From Hydrogenophaga sp. (lineage in GTDB: Bacteria; Pseudomonadota; Gammaproteobacteria; Burkholderiales; Burkholderiaceae_C), in NCBI RefSeq assembly GCF_018780075.1, contig NZ_JADMKB010000134.1, forward strand, positions 1-41,977: DNA of 41,977 bases. The letters run 5' to 3'. Below the pieces are notes generated by a model. The model was not told the DNA's origin. It saw nothing but the letters and a program-made list of their open reading frames with translations, and ran no database searches. Of the stretch, positions 9,973 through 21,600 are shown in pieces. Position 1 is the stretch's first letter; each line of letters begins with the position of its first letter. A program made the position numbers and the translations under genes.

Positions 9973-10046
9973 TGGGACATTTCATTCGTGGTGGATCGCG
10001 CTCCGGGACGGTGGCCGGCGCGCTCACCTCCTGCGCTCTTCTCAAG

Positions 10047-10088
10047 GTGCGGCAGCGCACAGACGTTTTGTGGCGCGGGCCCTACTGT
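10047..10088 (+). promoter_or_regulatory. Class II Crp/Fnr-type promoter B (envelope-stress cluster)
   Basis: A perfect inverted repeat GTGCG-GCAG-CGCAC (10047-10060) is followed by AGAC. The -10-like TACTGT lies at 10083-10088, 23 bases after the core end, so the centre is near -41.5. It stands 119 bases before the BON lipoprotein start and could drive the five small genes that follow. Confidence 0.7.
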
Positions 10089-10178
10089 GAAGGCATCGGC
10101 GATGGACAGATCGCTGAACCCTCCTGAGGCGTGGCCCCTGGCCGCGCTGCCCGTTCCCTTCTTCACAGAAAGCCCACC

Positions 10179-10493
10179 ATGAAACTCACACAACGCTTCT
10201 CCTTCCTGCTGCTCGCCGCCGCCGCTTTCACCTTCATCGGTGGCTGCGCTTCCTCGACCACCAAGGAAAGCACCGGCCAGTACGTGGACGACACGGCGAT
10301 CACCGCCAAGGTGAAGGCCGCGATCTTCAAGGAAGACACGCTGAAGTCCGCCGAGATCAACGTGGAAACCTTCAAGGGCGCGGTCCAGCTCAGCGGCTTT
10401 GTGGGCAGCCAGGCCGACATCGATCGCGCGATCCAGGTCACGCGTGCCGTGAGCGGCGTGCGCACGGTCAAGAACGACATGCGCCTGAAGTGA
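10179..10493 (+). CDS. BON-domain lipoprotein
   Basis: A 104-residue lipoprotein with a BON domain, related to OsmY-type and DolP-type envelope proteins that bind phospholipid or stabilise the outer membrane under osmotic stress. A signal peptide ends in the lipobox IGGC with the lipidated Cys near residue 24. The BON domain follows (about 37-104), with the family pattern of a helix, VETFKGAVQLSGFVGS and a final VRTVKNDM strand. I chose the ATG at 10179; a longer in-frame start at 10131 would place polar sequence in front of the signal peptide. It is the first gene after promoter B and is followed at 52 bp by the DUF883 gene. Confidence 0.9.
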   Translation: MKLTQRFSFLLLAAAAFTFIGGCASSTTKESTGQYVDDTAITAKVKAAIFKEDTLKSAEINVETFKGAVQLSGFVGSQADIDRAIQVTRAVSGVRTVKNDMRLK

Positions 10494-10545
10494 TCGGGCA
10501 CCCGCCCGCTCATCGCCACCCCACCCCCCTTTCAAAGGCATTCCC

Positions 10546-10911
10546 ATGAACACCACCAACGACAACTTCAAACACCTGGGCGATGACGCCTCCACGCTGG
10601 CCAGTGCGGTCGCCCAAGGGACCGAACACGCCGTGCGCTCCGCCCAGGAAGGCCTGACCGTCGCCCGGAACCAGTCGGGGGCCGCGATCAAGCAGTTCGC
10701 CCAGCACACCGAGGCGCTCGCGCACGACGGCATGGAAGCGGTCCGCGAACGCGCGCACCTGCTGCGTGAAAAGTCGATGCACGTCAAAGACGCGACCACG
10801 ACCTACATCCAGCACGAGCCGGTGAAATCGGTGCTCATCGCCGCCGCCGTGGGCGCCACGCTCATGGGCCTGGTGGCCCTGTTCAGTCGCCACAGCGGCA
10901 CCGGCCGCTGA
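10546..10911 (+). CDS. DUF883 (YqjD/ElaB) membrane-anchored stress protein
   Basis: A 121-residue protein of the DUF883 family. In E. coli, YqjD and ElaB are C-tail-anchored inner-membrane proteins, induced in stationary phase, that associate with ribosomes. A long amphipathic helix, rich in Ala, Gln and Glu, covers most of the N-terminal 85 residues. It is followed by the family's HEPVKSVLIAAAVGA hinge and a tail helix (about 93-112) ending in a basic tail. A ribosome-binding region (AAAGGCATTCCC) precedes the ATG. It is followed within 16 bp by the YqjE-like gene, so the group mirrors the yqjDEK arrangement. Confidence 0.9.
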   Translation: MNTTNDNFKHLGDDASTLASAVAQGTEHAVRSAQEGLTVARNQSGAAIKQFAQHTEALAHDGMEAVRERAHLLREKSMHVKDATTTYIQHEPVKSVLIAAAVGATLMGLVALFSRHSGTGR

Positions 10912-10927
10912 CCGCCGAGGCGCGGCC

Positions 10928-11311
10928 GTGATCCACCCCGTGTTTCGCCTCGCCGCGGCGCAGCCCCTGTGGCTGGCGGAGCACGCGGCGGCCTACGCCA
11001 GCCTCGTGTCCGAGGAGCTGCAGCTGAGCGGTCGGTGCCTGCAACGGCGTCTGGCCCTGCAGCTGGCGGGGGCCGCCTGCCTGCTGGTGGCCTTCACGCT
11101 GGCCGGCGTGGCGTTGCTGCTGTGGGCGTCGTTGCCCGAGGCCGGCATCCGTTCGCCCTGGCTGTTCTGGTTGACCCCCGTGGTGCCCGCCGGCCTCGGG
11201 GTGTGGGCCTGGCTGCTGGCCCATGCGCAGGCCCCGAGCGGTTCGATGGAGCGCCTGCGCGGGCAGATGGGCCAGGACCTGGCGTTGCTGCGCACGCCGG
11301 GCGCGCCATGA
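10928..11311 (+). CDS. YqjE-like / phage-holin-superfamily small membrane protein
   Basis: A 127-residue protein with two hydrophobic helices (about 42-62 and 77-97) separated by a short polar turn, and amphipathic flanks. This is the layout of YqjE and DUF1469-type holin-like proteins that accompany DUF883 genes. It starts with GTG at 10928. The stop overlaps the ATG of the next gene (ATGA at 11308-11311). The role is unknown, and a structural partner of the DUF883 protein in the inner membrane is a reasonable inference. There is no sign of phage genes nearby, so a lysis function is unlikely. Confidence 0.78.
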   Translation: MIHPVFRLAAAQPLWLAEHAAAYASLVSEELQLSGRCLQRRLALQLAGAACLLVAFTLAGVALLLWASLPEAGIRSPWLFWLTPVVPAGLGVWAWLLAHAQAPSGSMERLRGQMGQDLALLRTPGAP

Positions 11312-11739
11312 ACCCGTTGCACCGCCTCCCCCCACCCGACCCGGCGGCCGTGCCCCCGGTCGAGCGACCGGCCAGCGTTCGCCTGACCCACAACCGCGAG
11401 CGCATGGCCGCCTGGCTGGCCGCAGACCGCGCCGAACGGGCCCGGCCGTCGCTGATGGGCTGGGCCGCCAGCGCCGCGTGGCCCTTGATCAAGGGCCTGC
11501 GCGAGCACCCGTCGGCGTCGCTCGCGGCCGGTGCGCTTGTCCAGCGCCTGCTGCGCCCCGAACCCGCCCCGGCGACGGTGGTGGTGCCCGCGCCCGCAGT
11601 GGCCTCCCCGTCCCCGCTGATGCTGCGCCAGGGCCTGGCCCTGGTCCGCCGCCACCCCGGGACGGTGCTCGCCCTGGCCGCGGCGGCGGGCGCGGTCTGG
11701 CTCTGGCGCCGTTCCACCCCCCGTTCGCCCCCACGCTGA
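11308..11739 (+). CDS. YqjK-like / hypothetical protein in DUF883 cluster
   Basis: A 143-residue protein. The N-terminal half is polar and basic (LTHNRERMAAWLAADRAER). A weakly hydrophobic segment and a Pro/Ala/Val-rich linker follow, and then a C-terminal membrane helix (about 117-133, HPGTVLALAAAAGAVWLW) before a basic tail. Position and tail anchor resemble YqjK-type members of this gene set, but I do not recognise a clear family signature. It overlaps the upstream YqjE-like gene by 4 bp, so it is translated with it. Confidence 0.7.
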   Translation: MNPLHRLPPPDPAAVPPVERPASVRLTHNRERMAAWLAADRAERARPSLMGWAASAAWPLIKGLREHPSASLAAGALVQRLLRPEPAPATVVVPAPAVASPSPLMLRQGLALVRRHPGTVLALAAAAGAVWLWRRSTPRSPPR

Positions 11740-11762
11740 ACAACGCTGAAAGCAGGCCTCCC

Positions 11763-11912
11763 ATGATCTACACCATCGCCGCCGTGCTGCTCGTGCTCTG
11801 GTTGCTGGGCCTGGTCACCGCGACCACCGTGGGCGGGTACATCCACGTCCTGCTGGTCATCGCCATCGCCATGGTGGTGCTGCGGGTGATCACCGGGCGC
11901 AACCCGGTCTAG
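11763..11912 (+). CDS. Lmo0937/DUF5670-like 49-residue membrane peptide
   Basis: A 49-residue protein consisting of two short hydrophobic helices (about 2-20 and 25-43) separated by GGYIH and ending in a basic tail (GRNPV). It matches the pattern of the tiny Lmo0937/DUF5670-type membrane proteins found next to stress genes in many bacteria. A GGCCTCCC stretch precedes the ATG at 11763, but there is no strong ribosome-binding site. It closes the promoter B cluster. The next promoter (C) begins 17 bp after its stop. The role is unknown. Confidence 0.8.
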   Translation: MIYTIAAVLLVLWLLGLVTATTVGGYIHVLLVIAIAMVVLRVITGRNPV

Positions 11913-11929
11913 GTCGTCAGGGCTTCTGT

Positions 11930-11971
11930 GTGCGGCAGCGCACAGACCGGGCGGACGGGGGCTGGCACGGT
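11930..11971 (+). promoter_or_regulatory. Class II Crp/Fnr-type promoter C (kinase operon)
   Basis: The core GTGCG-GCAG-CGCAC (11930-11943) is identical to the core of site B and is followed by AGACC. The -10-like CACGGT lies at 11966-11971 at the same spacing. It sits 71 bases before the start of the hybrid kinase. Confidence 0.65.
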
Positions 11972-12013
11972 GGAGACCAGCCTCCCCATCGGGCGGCGTT
12001 CACGGAAGTACCG

Positions 12014-13689
<1,676 letters not shown>

Positions 13690-13693
<4 letters not shown>

Positions 13694-14526
13694 CCCTCAC
13701 CTCGCAAGACATGCTCAACGCGCGCATCCTGATCGTGGACGACCAGTCCGCCAACGTGGCCCTGCTGGAGGACCTGCTGCACCGCGTCGGCTACACCCAG
13801 GTGACCAGCACCCAGGACCCGAGGGCCGTGGCGTCGATGCACCGAAAAACCCCGTTCGACCTGATCCTTCTCGACCTGCAGATGCCCGGCATGGACGGTT
13901 TTCAGGTGATGGAGGTGCTGAAGGCCGGCGCCACCGAGGGCGACTACCTCTCGGTGCTGGTGGTCACCGCGCAGCCCGACCACAAGCTGCGCGCCCTGCA
14001 GGCCGGGGCCAAGGACTTTGTGAGCAAACCCTTCGACCTGATCGAGGTGCAGACGCGCATCCACAACCTGATCGAGGTGCGCCTGCTGCACCGGCAACTG
14101 GCGCGGCACAACCAGTACCTGGAGCAGGTGGTGCAGGAACGCACCACCGAGCTGCGCGAGAGCGAGGCGCGCTACCGCGCCCTGACCGAGCTGTCCACCG
14201 ACTGGTACTGGGAGCAGGACGGCCAGGGCCGCTTCACCAAGGTGTCGGGGCCGGTGCTGGAGATGCTGGGTCTGGGGGTGGATGCCTTGAACGGCGAAGG
14301 CGACGAAGGGGCTCCCGCCAGCGATGGCTGGAACGAGGCCGAGCGCCAGACGCTGCAGGCCCGCATCGCGTCGCGCAGCCCGTTCCTGGACATGGTGCTC
14401 AGCCGGGCCATGAAGGACGGCACGAGCCGGCAATACCGCGTGAGCGGCACCCCCATGTTCGACGCCGGCTGCACGCTCATCGGATACCGCGGCTTTGGCG
14501 TGGAGATCGTCGGTTCAAACAAGTAA
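13690..14526 (+). CDS. REC-PAS response regulator without DNA-binding output
   Basis: A 278-residue protein with an N-terminal receiver domain (about 10-130; LILLDLQMPGMDG with the phospho-Asp at about 62; SKPFD switch Lys). A coiled-coil linker follows (about 133-158, LARHNQYLEQVVQERTTEL), then a PAS domain (about 160-275, TDWYWEQDGQGRFTKVSG). No HTH, GGDEF, EAL, HPt or kinase output is present, and the protein ends after PAS. It probably works as a phosphorylation-controlled sensor or adaptor, relaying from the kinase at 12014 to another partner. The start overlaps the kinase stop (ATGA). Confidence 0.88.
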
Positions 14527-14556
14527 ATCCACCCGCACCGAGCGAGATGCCTCCAC

Positions 14557-14635
14557 CCCAGGGCACCGCCGGGCCGGCTTCGCCGGACGGCCAGTGCCGC
14601 CCCCTGGGGGGTAGCGCGAAGCGCTGCGGGGGGAG
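14557..14635 (-). repeat. Dispersed GC-rich 3'-end repeat, copy 3
   Basis: Read on the minus strand it starts a few bases after the stop of the glycine-zipper gene. It repeats copy 2 almost base for base (C-run, GCAGCGCTTCGCGCTA, CCCCCC-A-GGGGG, GGCACTGGCCGTCCGGC). The loop is GAA where copy 2 has AAA. It lies between convergent genes but is oriented to follow the lipoprotein gene, as copies 1 and 2 follow their own upstream genes. Confidence 0.85.
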
Positions 14636-14638
14636 CCT

Positions 14639-15253
14639 TTACTCCCGGGGTTCGCCGTCGCCGTTGACCGTGACGGTGCGGCCGGGGGGCGAGCTCATCT
14701 GCACGTGGTGCGTGACGCCGCGGAACTGGTAGCTCACGTCCCAGTACGCGGGCTCGCTGCTCACGTTGTTGTTGTCGCAGCGCTGCACGTCGCGCGTGGC
14801 CACCGGGTTGCCGTAGCGGTCGTTGGCCACGTTGGAACCGATGATCGCGCCCGCGACCGCGCCGCCGGCGGTGGCAATGTCCTTGCCCCGCCCGCCGCCG
14901 ACCTGGTGGCCCAGCACGCCGCCGATGACGCCGCCGATGATCGCGCCGCCCACGTTGGGCTGCTGGCGCTGCGGTGCCACGGCTTCGCGCTCGATCCAGC
15001 AACGCTGTTCGCGCTGCTGGCCCATGACCGCGCGCACCGAGGTCACGTCGGCTTCATACAGCCGCTCCCGGTCGCGGCGGCGGTAGTCGGGCCGTTGCTG
15101 GGGCTGGCTGGGCGTGTTGTAGACGGGGTTCTGCGACACCGGCTGCTCGTACACCGGGTAGGGCGCGGCGCAACCGGCCAGGGTGAGCACGGCCAGGGCC
15201 ATGACACCGAGGGCGGCGGGGCTGCGAAGCGCTGGTTGGCGGGGGTGGTTCAT
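14639..15253 (-). CDS. Glycine-zipper outer-membrane lipoprotein (17-kDa-antigen type)
   Basis: A 204-residue lipoprotein. The signal peptide ends in LTLAGC, with the lipidated Cys at about 28. A Pro/Gln/Tyr-rich linker follows, then a conserved WIERE segment. The glycine zipper is two short Gly-rich helices (VGGAIIGGVIGGVLGHQVG and IATAGGAVAGAIIGSNVAN, about 101-143). The C-terminal domain (ATRDVQRCDN...WDVSYQFRGVTHHVQM) is the usual partner domain of the Rickettsia 17-kDa antigen family and contains a second Cys. It probably acts as an outer-membrane stress lipoprotein. The start at 15253 follows AGGAGACCCTC, a good ribosome-binding site. It is driven by the leftward half of the two-way promoter D. 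Confidence 0.9.
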   Translation of the reverse strand: MNHPRQPALRSPAALGVMALAVLTLAGCAAPYPVYEQPVSQNPVYNTPSQPQQRPDYRRRDRERLYEADVTSVRAVMGQQREQRCWIEREAVAPQRQQPNVGGAIIGGVIGGVLGHQVGGGRGKDIATAGGAVAGAIIGSNVANDRYGNPVATRDVQRCDNNNVSSEPAYWDVSYQFRGVTHHVQMSSPPGRTVTVNGDGEPRE

Positions 15254-15279
15254 GAGGGTCTCCTGTGTGTGGGTGACTC

Positions 15280-15349
15280 ACGGTAGGCGCTCTGGCGGAC
15301 CGGGTCTGTTCGACGGCGCACAGACCCGCGAACCCGGCCGCCGTACAAC
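15280..15349. promoter_or_regulatory. Two-way class II Crp/Fnr-type promoter D
   Basis: The core GTTCG-ACGG-CGCAC (15308-15321) is the centre of a nearly perfect 28-bp palindrome (15301-15328, one mismatch per arm), with AGACCCG on both sides. A -10-like TACAAC lies rightwards at 15344-15349, and TACCGT lies leftwards (minus strand 15285-15280). Both are exactly 23 bases beyond the respective core end. One site can thus serve the glycine-zipper gene and the 80-residue/cyclic-glucan-synthase operon. Confidence 0.75.
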
Positions 15350-15401
15350 CGTCTTTCAGCCCCGACCTCTCCCCGTTTCTCTTTCACCAAAGGCGCCCAC
15401 C

Positions 15402-15644
15402 ATGTCCAACACCTCCCCTCTCGCACCCCGCTGGGACACCGCTTCCATGGGCCTCCCGGCGGACATCTCTTCGACCGAGCGTTCGGCGCTCAGCGATCAC
15501 CTGAGCCTGTGCGGTGCCCTGCGCGGCCCGATGCAGAGCCTGCAGGCCGGGGCGAACGAAGTCAGCGGCATGCTCGCCGGCCGGGTGGTCACCTCGGCGC
15601 TGGTGTTGGCGGTGCTGGTCGGCGGCTCCTGGCTGATGCTGTAA
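15402..15644 (+). CDS. Small tail-anchored membrane protein before cyclic glucan synthase
   Basis: An 80-residue protein of unknown function. About 55 polar residues (MSNTSPLAPRWDTASMGLP..., with helix-prone LSLCGALRGPMQSLQAGANEV) lead to a C-terminal membrane helix (about 60-79) that ends at the stop. The ATG at 15402 has AAAGG upstream at a 9-base spacing. Its TAA is directly followed, without a base between, by the GTG start of the glucan synthase, so the two should be translationally coupled. A regulatory or assembly role for the synthase is possible, but this is inference from position only. Confidence 0.7.
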   Translation: MSNTSPLAPRWDTASMGLPADISSTERSALSDHLSLCGALRGPMQSLQAGANEVSGMLAGRVVTSALVLAVLVGGSWLML

Positions 15645-18600
15645 GTGGCAGACGCACGCTGGTCGGCGCAATGGAGCTGGGTGCCGAAGCGGCTGGAACG
15701 CACCCTCGACGCCGCGCGCGGCATGGCGCTGGACCCGATCCGCGCCGAGCTGTTCGGGGTGGAGCGGTTCGAGCAGCACGGCCGCAGCCTGGGCGCCACG
15801 CACCGCGCCGGCCCCGCGCGCTTTGGCCAGGCCACGTTCTACCCGCGCCTGCAGAGCAATGTGCGCACCCTGCGCGCGGCGCACCAGTTCATCGCGCTCG
15901 AAGCGATCGACGGCAACGACATCAGCCCGGCGGCCGAGTGGCTGCTCGACAACTTCCACCTGATCGAAGCGCAGCTGCGTGAAATCCGCGAGGGGCTGCC
16001 GCCGCGTTACTACCGCTCCCTGCCGGTGCTGCAGGACGCTCCGCTGGTGGGGCTGCCGCGCATCTACGGCGTGGCCTGGGCCTTTGTCGCGCACACCGAC
16101 AGCGCCTTCGACGAAACCCTGCTGGTTCATTTTCTCGACGCCTACCAGGACGCCCGCGAACTCAACCAGGGGGAACTCTGGGCGCTGCCCACCACCTTGC
16201 GCGTGGTGCTGGTGGAGAACCTGCGCCGCCTGGCCGACCGCATCGCCAGCCACAAGGCCGCGCGCGAACTCGCCAGCCTGTGCGCCAGCCGCATCCACAC
16301 CCTGAGCCTGTCCACCGTGATGGACATGCGCGAGCTGATGGACCATCGCGGCGTGGGCCAGGTGTTTCTCTCGCACCTCGCCCAGAGCCTGGTCGGGGTG
16401 GTGCCGGCCGCGGGCGATTCACCGCTGGCGCAGGTGCGGCTCTGGCTGCAGGAGGCCGTGCCCGACCTCGCCGCGCTGCAGACCCAGCAGCACGCGGCCC
16501 AGGCCGCCGACCACCTGAGCGTGGGCAACGCCGTCACCGCGCTGCGCCTGATCGGCGCGGCCGACTGGGCCGGCGTGGTCACGCGCACCAGCCGGGTGGT
16601 CCGCGTGATGCTGGCCTCGCCCGTGTTCGAGGCCGAGGACGACGCCACCCGCAACACCACGCTGCACGGCATCGAGCGGCTGGCCGCGCAGAGCGGGCAG
16701 GGCGAGGCCGCGGTGGCGCAGGTGCTGCTGCGCCTGATGGGCCAGCACGCCGACCACACCGCGCTCGCCTCGCACTGGCTGCAGGGCGAAGGGCGCGCGG
16801 CGCTGGAGCAGGCGCTGGGCCTGAAGCCCGGCGCGGCCAGCCTGTGGCGCTCGACCCTCAAGCTCTCGCGCACGCCCGCCTACCTCGGCGCGCTGCTGGT
16901 GGGCACGCTGCTGCTCGTGGCGGCGCTGCTGCACCAGCCGGGCTGGCTTGCGGCCGGCTGGCCCACGCAGCTCGGCACCGTGTTCGTGGCGCTGCTGATG
17001 CTGCTGCCCGCGTCGGAGGCCGTGGTGGCGGTGGTCAACCGCCTGATCAGCGAGTCGGTCAAGCCCTCGCACCTGCCGCGCCTGCTGCTGGCCGGGGGCA
17101 TCCCGCCCGCGGCCCGCGTGATGGTGGTGGTGCCGGCGATGCTGACCCACCGCAAGGGCATCTCGCAGCTGGTGCACCGCCTGCAGCTGCACCACCTGGC
17201 CAACGCCGAGGCCCACGCGCAGTTCGCCCTGCTCAGCGACTGGGCCGATGCCGACACCGAGCACCACCCGGGTGACGACGAGCTGGTGCAGCACGCGATC
17301 ACCGAGCTCGCCGCGCTCAACGCGCGTTACCCCGAGGCGCCAGGCCAGCCGCCGCGCTTCCTGCTGCTGCACCGGGGCCGCGTGCAAAGCGCCACCCAGC
17401 GCCAGTGGCTGGGCTGGGAGCGCAAGCGCGGCAAGCTGGAGCAGCTGGTGGCCGCGCTCGCCACCGGCACCCCCGGGCCGTTCTTCGACCTGGGCGAGCT
17501 CTCGCGCATGGCGCCGCACACGCGCTACATCCTCACGCTCGACAGCGACACGCAGCTGCCGCCGGGCCGCCTGCGCACGCTGGTCGGCGTGGCCGAGCAC
17601 CCGCACAACCAGCCCCGGCTGGACGAGACCGGTCGGCGCGTGCTGCAGGGCTACGGCATTCTGCAGCCGCGCGTGGTGCCCCCGCTGGCGGGGGAGGGCG
17701 TGCGCACCGCCTGGCAGTGGCTGTTCGACGGCCAGGCCGGCATCGACCCCTACAGCGCCATGAGCTCCGACGTCTACCAGGACCTGTTCGGTGAAGGCAG
17801 CTTCACCGGCAAGGGCCTGCTGCACGTGGCCACGCTGCACGCCGTGCTGGCCGACCGCCTGCCGACCGACCAGGTGCTGAGCCACGACCTGCTCGAAGGC
17901 GCCCTGGTGCGCTGCGCCGTCGTGACCGACGTGACCCTGATCGAGCCCGACCCCGGCCACGCCGACGCCGCCGCCGCGCGCGGCCACCGCTGGGCCCGGG
18001 GCGACTGGCAGCTGCTGCCCTTCCTGCTGCGCCACCGCCACTGGCCGCTGAGTGCCATCAACCGCTGGAAGCTGCTGGACAACCTGCGCCGCTCGCTGGT
18101 GGCGCCGGCCCTGCTGCTGCTGATCGGTCTGGCGATGCTGGGCGTGGGCCTGTCCCTGCCCGTGGCGCTGGCGCTCACGGTGGCCGCCTACAGCGCCGGC
18201 CCGCTGATGGGCGCGCTCGCGGGCTGGGTGCCCGGTCAGTGGCAGCGGGTGGGCGAGCGTTTCGTGGCGACGGCCGCGCTGGACCTGCTGCGCGCGGTCG
18301 GCGGCGGGCTCTGGCACCTGGCCTTGCTGCAGCAGCAGGCCCTGATGTCGCTCGACGCCGTGCTGCGCACCCTGCACCGGCTCACCCGCAGCCGGCTGCA
18401 CCTGCTCGAATGGACCACCGCCGAAGCGGCCCAGGCGGGCCTGAGCACGCGTCTGCCGGCCACCTTGCGGCGCCACCGCGCCGAGCCGCTGGCCGTGCTG
18501 CTGTGGCTCGGGGGCCTGTGGCTGAGCGCGCTGTGGCTGATGGGACCGCCGCCCAGCGCCCTGGCGGTGCTGGTGCTCGCGCTGTGGGCGCTGGCCCCGC

Positions 18601-21600
18601 TGCTGGTGTGGCGCGCCAACACGCCCTGGCCGCGCCGGCGCCGGGCGCTGAAGGCCGCCGACCGCGAGCTGCTCGACGGTGTGGCGCGCGACACCTGGCG
18701 CCTGTTCGAGCGCTGCGTGGACGCGCAGAACCACCACCTGCCGCCCGACAACCTGCAGGTCGCGCCCTACGAGATCGTGGCGCACCGCACCTCGCCCACC
18801 AACATCGGCCTCTACCTGCTGAGCACCGCCTGTGCGCGCCGGTTCGGCTGGATCGGCACGCAGGAGCTGCTGACCCGGCTGGAGGCGACCTTCGCCACGC
18901 TGCAGCAGATGGAGCGCCACCGCGGCCACTTCCTGAACTGGTACGACACCGAAACCCTGCAGCCGCTGCTGCCACGTTACGTGTCCACCGTGGACAGCGG
19001 CAACCTCAGCGCCCACCTGCTCGCGGTGGCACAGGCCTGCACCGAACTCGCGCGCGACCCGCACGAGGTGGCCCGGGGCCAGCAGGCCATCGAGCGCTCG
19101 CGCCAGCGGCTGTTGCCCCATGGGCCGCTGCTGCAGACCCTGCTGCACCAGCCGCTGCCGCACACCGCCATCGGCCGCCTGCTCGACACCGCGCAGCCCC
19201 CGTCGCACGAGGCGGTGGCCTGCGCCGCGTACCACACGCTGCTGGTCGAAGCCCAGGCGGAGCTGGGCGGCCTGATGCAGACGCGCAACCCCGCCATCGT
19301 CAACCACGCCGTCACGCCCCAGGACCAGCTGCGCTGGCTGCTGGCCGACCACCTGGCCATGCTGGGTTCGGCCGAGCGCGATGTGGCGGCCCACGGCGCG
19401 GGCTGCTGCGAACGCGCCAGCGGGCGCCTGCGGGCGCTGGCCGGGCAGCTGGAGACCATGGCCTGGGAGGCCGACTTCCGCTTCCTCTACCACCCCAAAC
19501 GCCACCTGCTGCACATCGGCTTCCGGCTCGACGAGCAGCAGCTCGACACCAGCTTCTACGACCTGCTGGCCTCCGAATCGCGCACCACCAGCCTGCTGGC
19601 CATCGCCAAGGGCGATGTCCCGGTGCGCCACTGGGCGGCGCTCGGCCGGCCCTTCTTCGCGAGCGGGCGGCGCGCGGTGTTGCGCTCGTGGTCGGGCTCG
19701 ATGTTCGAGTACCTGATGCCCGCGCTGGTGATGGCGCAGCCGCGCGACAGCGCGCTGCACGAGGCCGGTGTCTCGGCGCTGCAGGAGCAGATGGCGTTCG
19801 TGCGCGGCACCGTCATGCCCTGGGGCATTTCCGAGAGCGCCTACGCCGGGCAGGACCACACCCTGGCCTACCAGTACGCGCCCCAGGGCGTGCCCCGGCT
19901 GGCGCTGCGCCGCACCCCGGTGGCCGAGCGCGTGATCGCGCCCTACGCCACGGCGCTGGCCACCCAGGTGGACGCCGGCCTGGCCTGCCGCAACCTGCGC
20001 GCCCTGAGCGCGCTGGCGGCGCGCGGGCGCTACGGCTTCATCGAGGCGCTCGATTTCACGGTGGCGCGGCAGGCCCACGGTGAACGCTTCACCCCGGTCC
20101 ACACCTTCATGGCGCACCACCAGGGCATGAGCATCGTCGCGCTGGCCAACGTGCTCTGCGGCGGTGTGGCGCAGCGCTGGGGCATGGCGCACCCGCGCAT
20201 CGAGGCCGTGTGGTCGCTGCTGCACGAGCGCGCGCCGCGAGAGCTGCCCGGTCTGCCACCGCCGGAGCGCCAGCTTCAGCAGGGCCAGGCCCGCCGCACG
20301 CCCGACCACGTGCGCACCCTGCACCCCGGCGCGCAGGCGCTGGAACCCACGCACCTGTTGTCCAACGGCCGCTACAGCGTCACGCTGCGCGCCAACGGCG
20401 CGGGCTGGAGCTGCTGGGACCAGACCGGCATCACCCGCTGGCGCGACGACGCGCTGCGCGACGCCTGTGGCGCCTTCGTCTACCTGCGCCTGGGTGGCAG
20501 CGGCGCGCCGGTGTCGGTCACGCGGCACCCCGCGCCCGACCCCGACGCCACCTACCAGTGCCGCTTCCAGACCGACCGCGTGTGTTTCGACGCCAGCTGG
20601 CCCGAGCTGCGCGTGTGCACCACGGTCTGGGTCAGCCCGGAGGACGACATCGAGCTGCGCAAGGTGGTGCTGGTCAACCGCAGCAGCGAGCCCATCGAGC
20701 TGGAGCTGATCTCGGCGCTGGACATCACCCTGGCCAGCCACGCGGCCGACGAGGCCCACCCCGCGTTTTCCAACCTGTTCGTGCAAACCGACTGGCTGCC
20801 CGCGCAGCAGGCGCTGCGCTGTGTGCGCCGGCCCCGGCTGCAGACCGAGCGCACGCTGCAGGCGGCGCATTTTGTGGCCAGCGCCGAGGGCGAGGTGCTG
20901 GGCCTGCGCTGCCAGACCGACCGCGCCCGGTGGCTTGGCCGGCTGCACACGCCGGGCCAGCCGCTGGCCCGCATGGACGCGGTGCCGCTGCTGCCCACCG
21001 CGCTGCACACCGGCCTGGACCCGGTGGCCGCGCTCGGCGTGCGGCTGCGGATCGCGCCCGGCGCGCAGGCCACCGTGACCTTCGGCACCGCCGCCAGCGA
21101 CGACGCGGCCACGCTGCTCGCGGTGGTCGACAAGTACCGCCAGCCCAGCTACGTGGAGCGTTCCTCGGTGGTCTCGGCCACGCTCGCCGGCATCCCGGCC
21201 CACGCGCACCGCCCGCGCACCGACCACCTGCCCGCGCTGCACGCGCTGACCACCGCGATGGTGCTCACCCTGCCCAGGGCCGACGCCCCCGCCGCCAGCG
21301 CGACCGCGGCCCCCGCCGTGCCACACCGCAGCGACCGGCGCATGCTGTGGCGGCTCGGCATCTCGGGCGACCGCCCGCTGCTGCTGGTGCACGCCGCGGC
21401 GCCGCAGGGCCTGGGCCTGCTGCGCGTGCTGGCGCTGGTGCTGCGCGAGTGGTCGCGCGCGGGCGTGGCCTGCGACGTGGTGGTGATCAGCCGCGAGGCG
21501 CACTCGTACCAGATGCCGCTGCAGCGCGAGCTGGCGCTGCTGCGCGAGCAGCACGCCGCCGACCTGCAGGCCCGCCCCGGGCTGGCCGTGACCGGCCTGC

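Noticed and set aside
10928..11912. Prophage lysis cassette suggested by the holin-like protein
   Set aside because: No endolysin, structural or integrase gene is near; the neighbours match the yqjDEK stress set.
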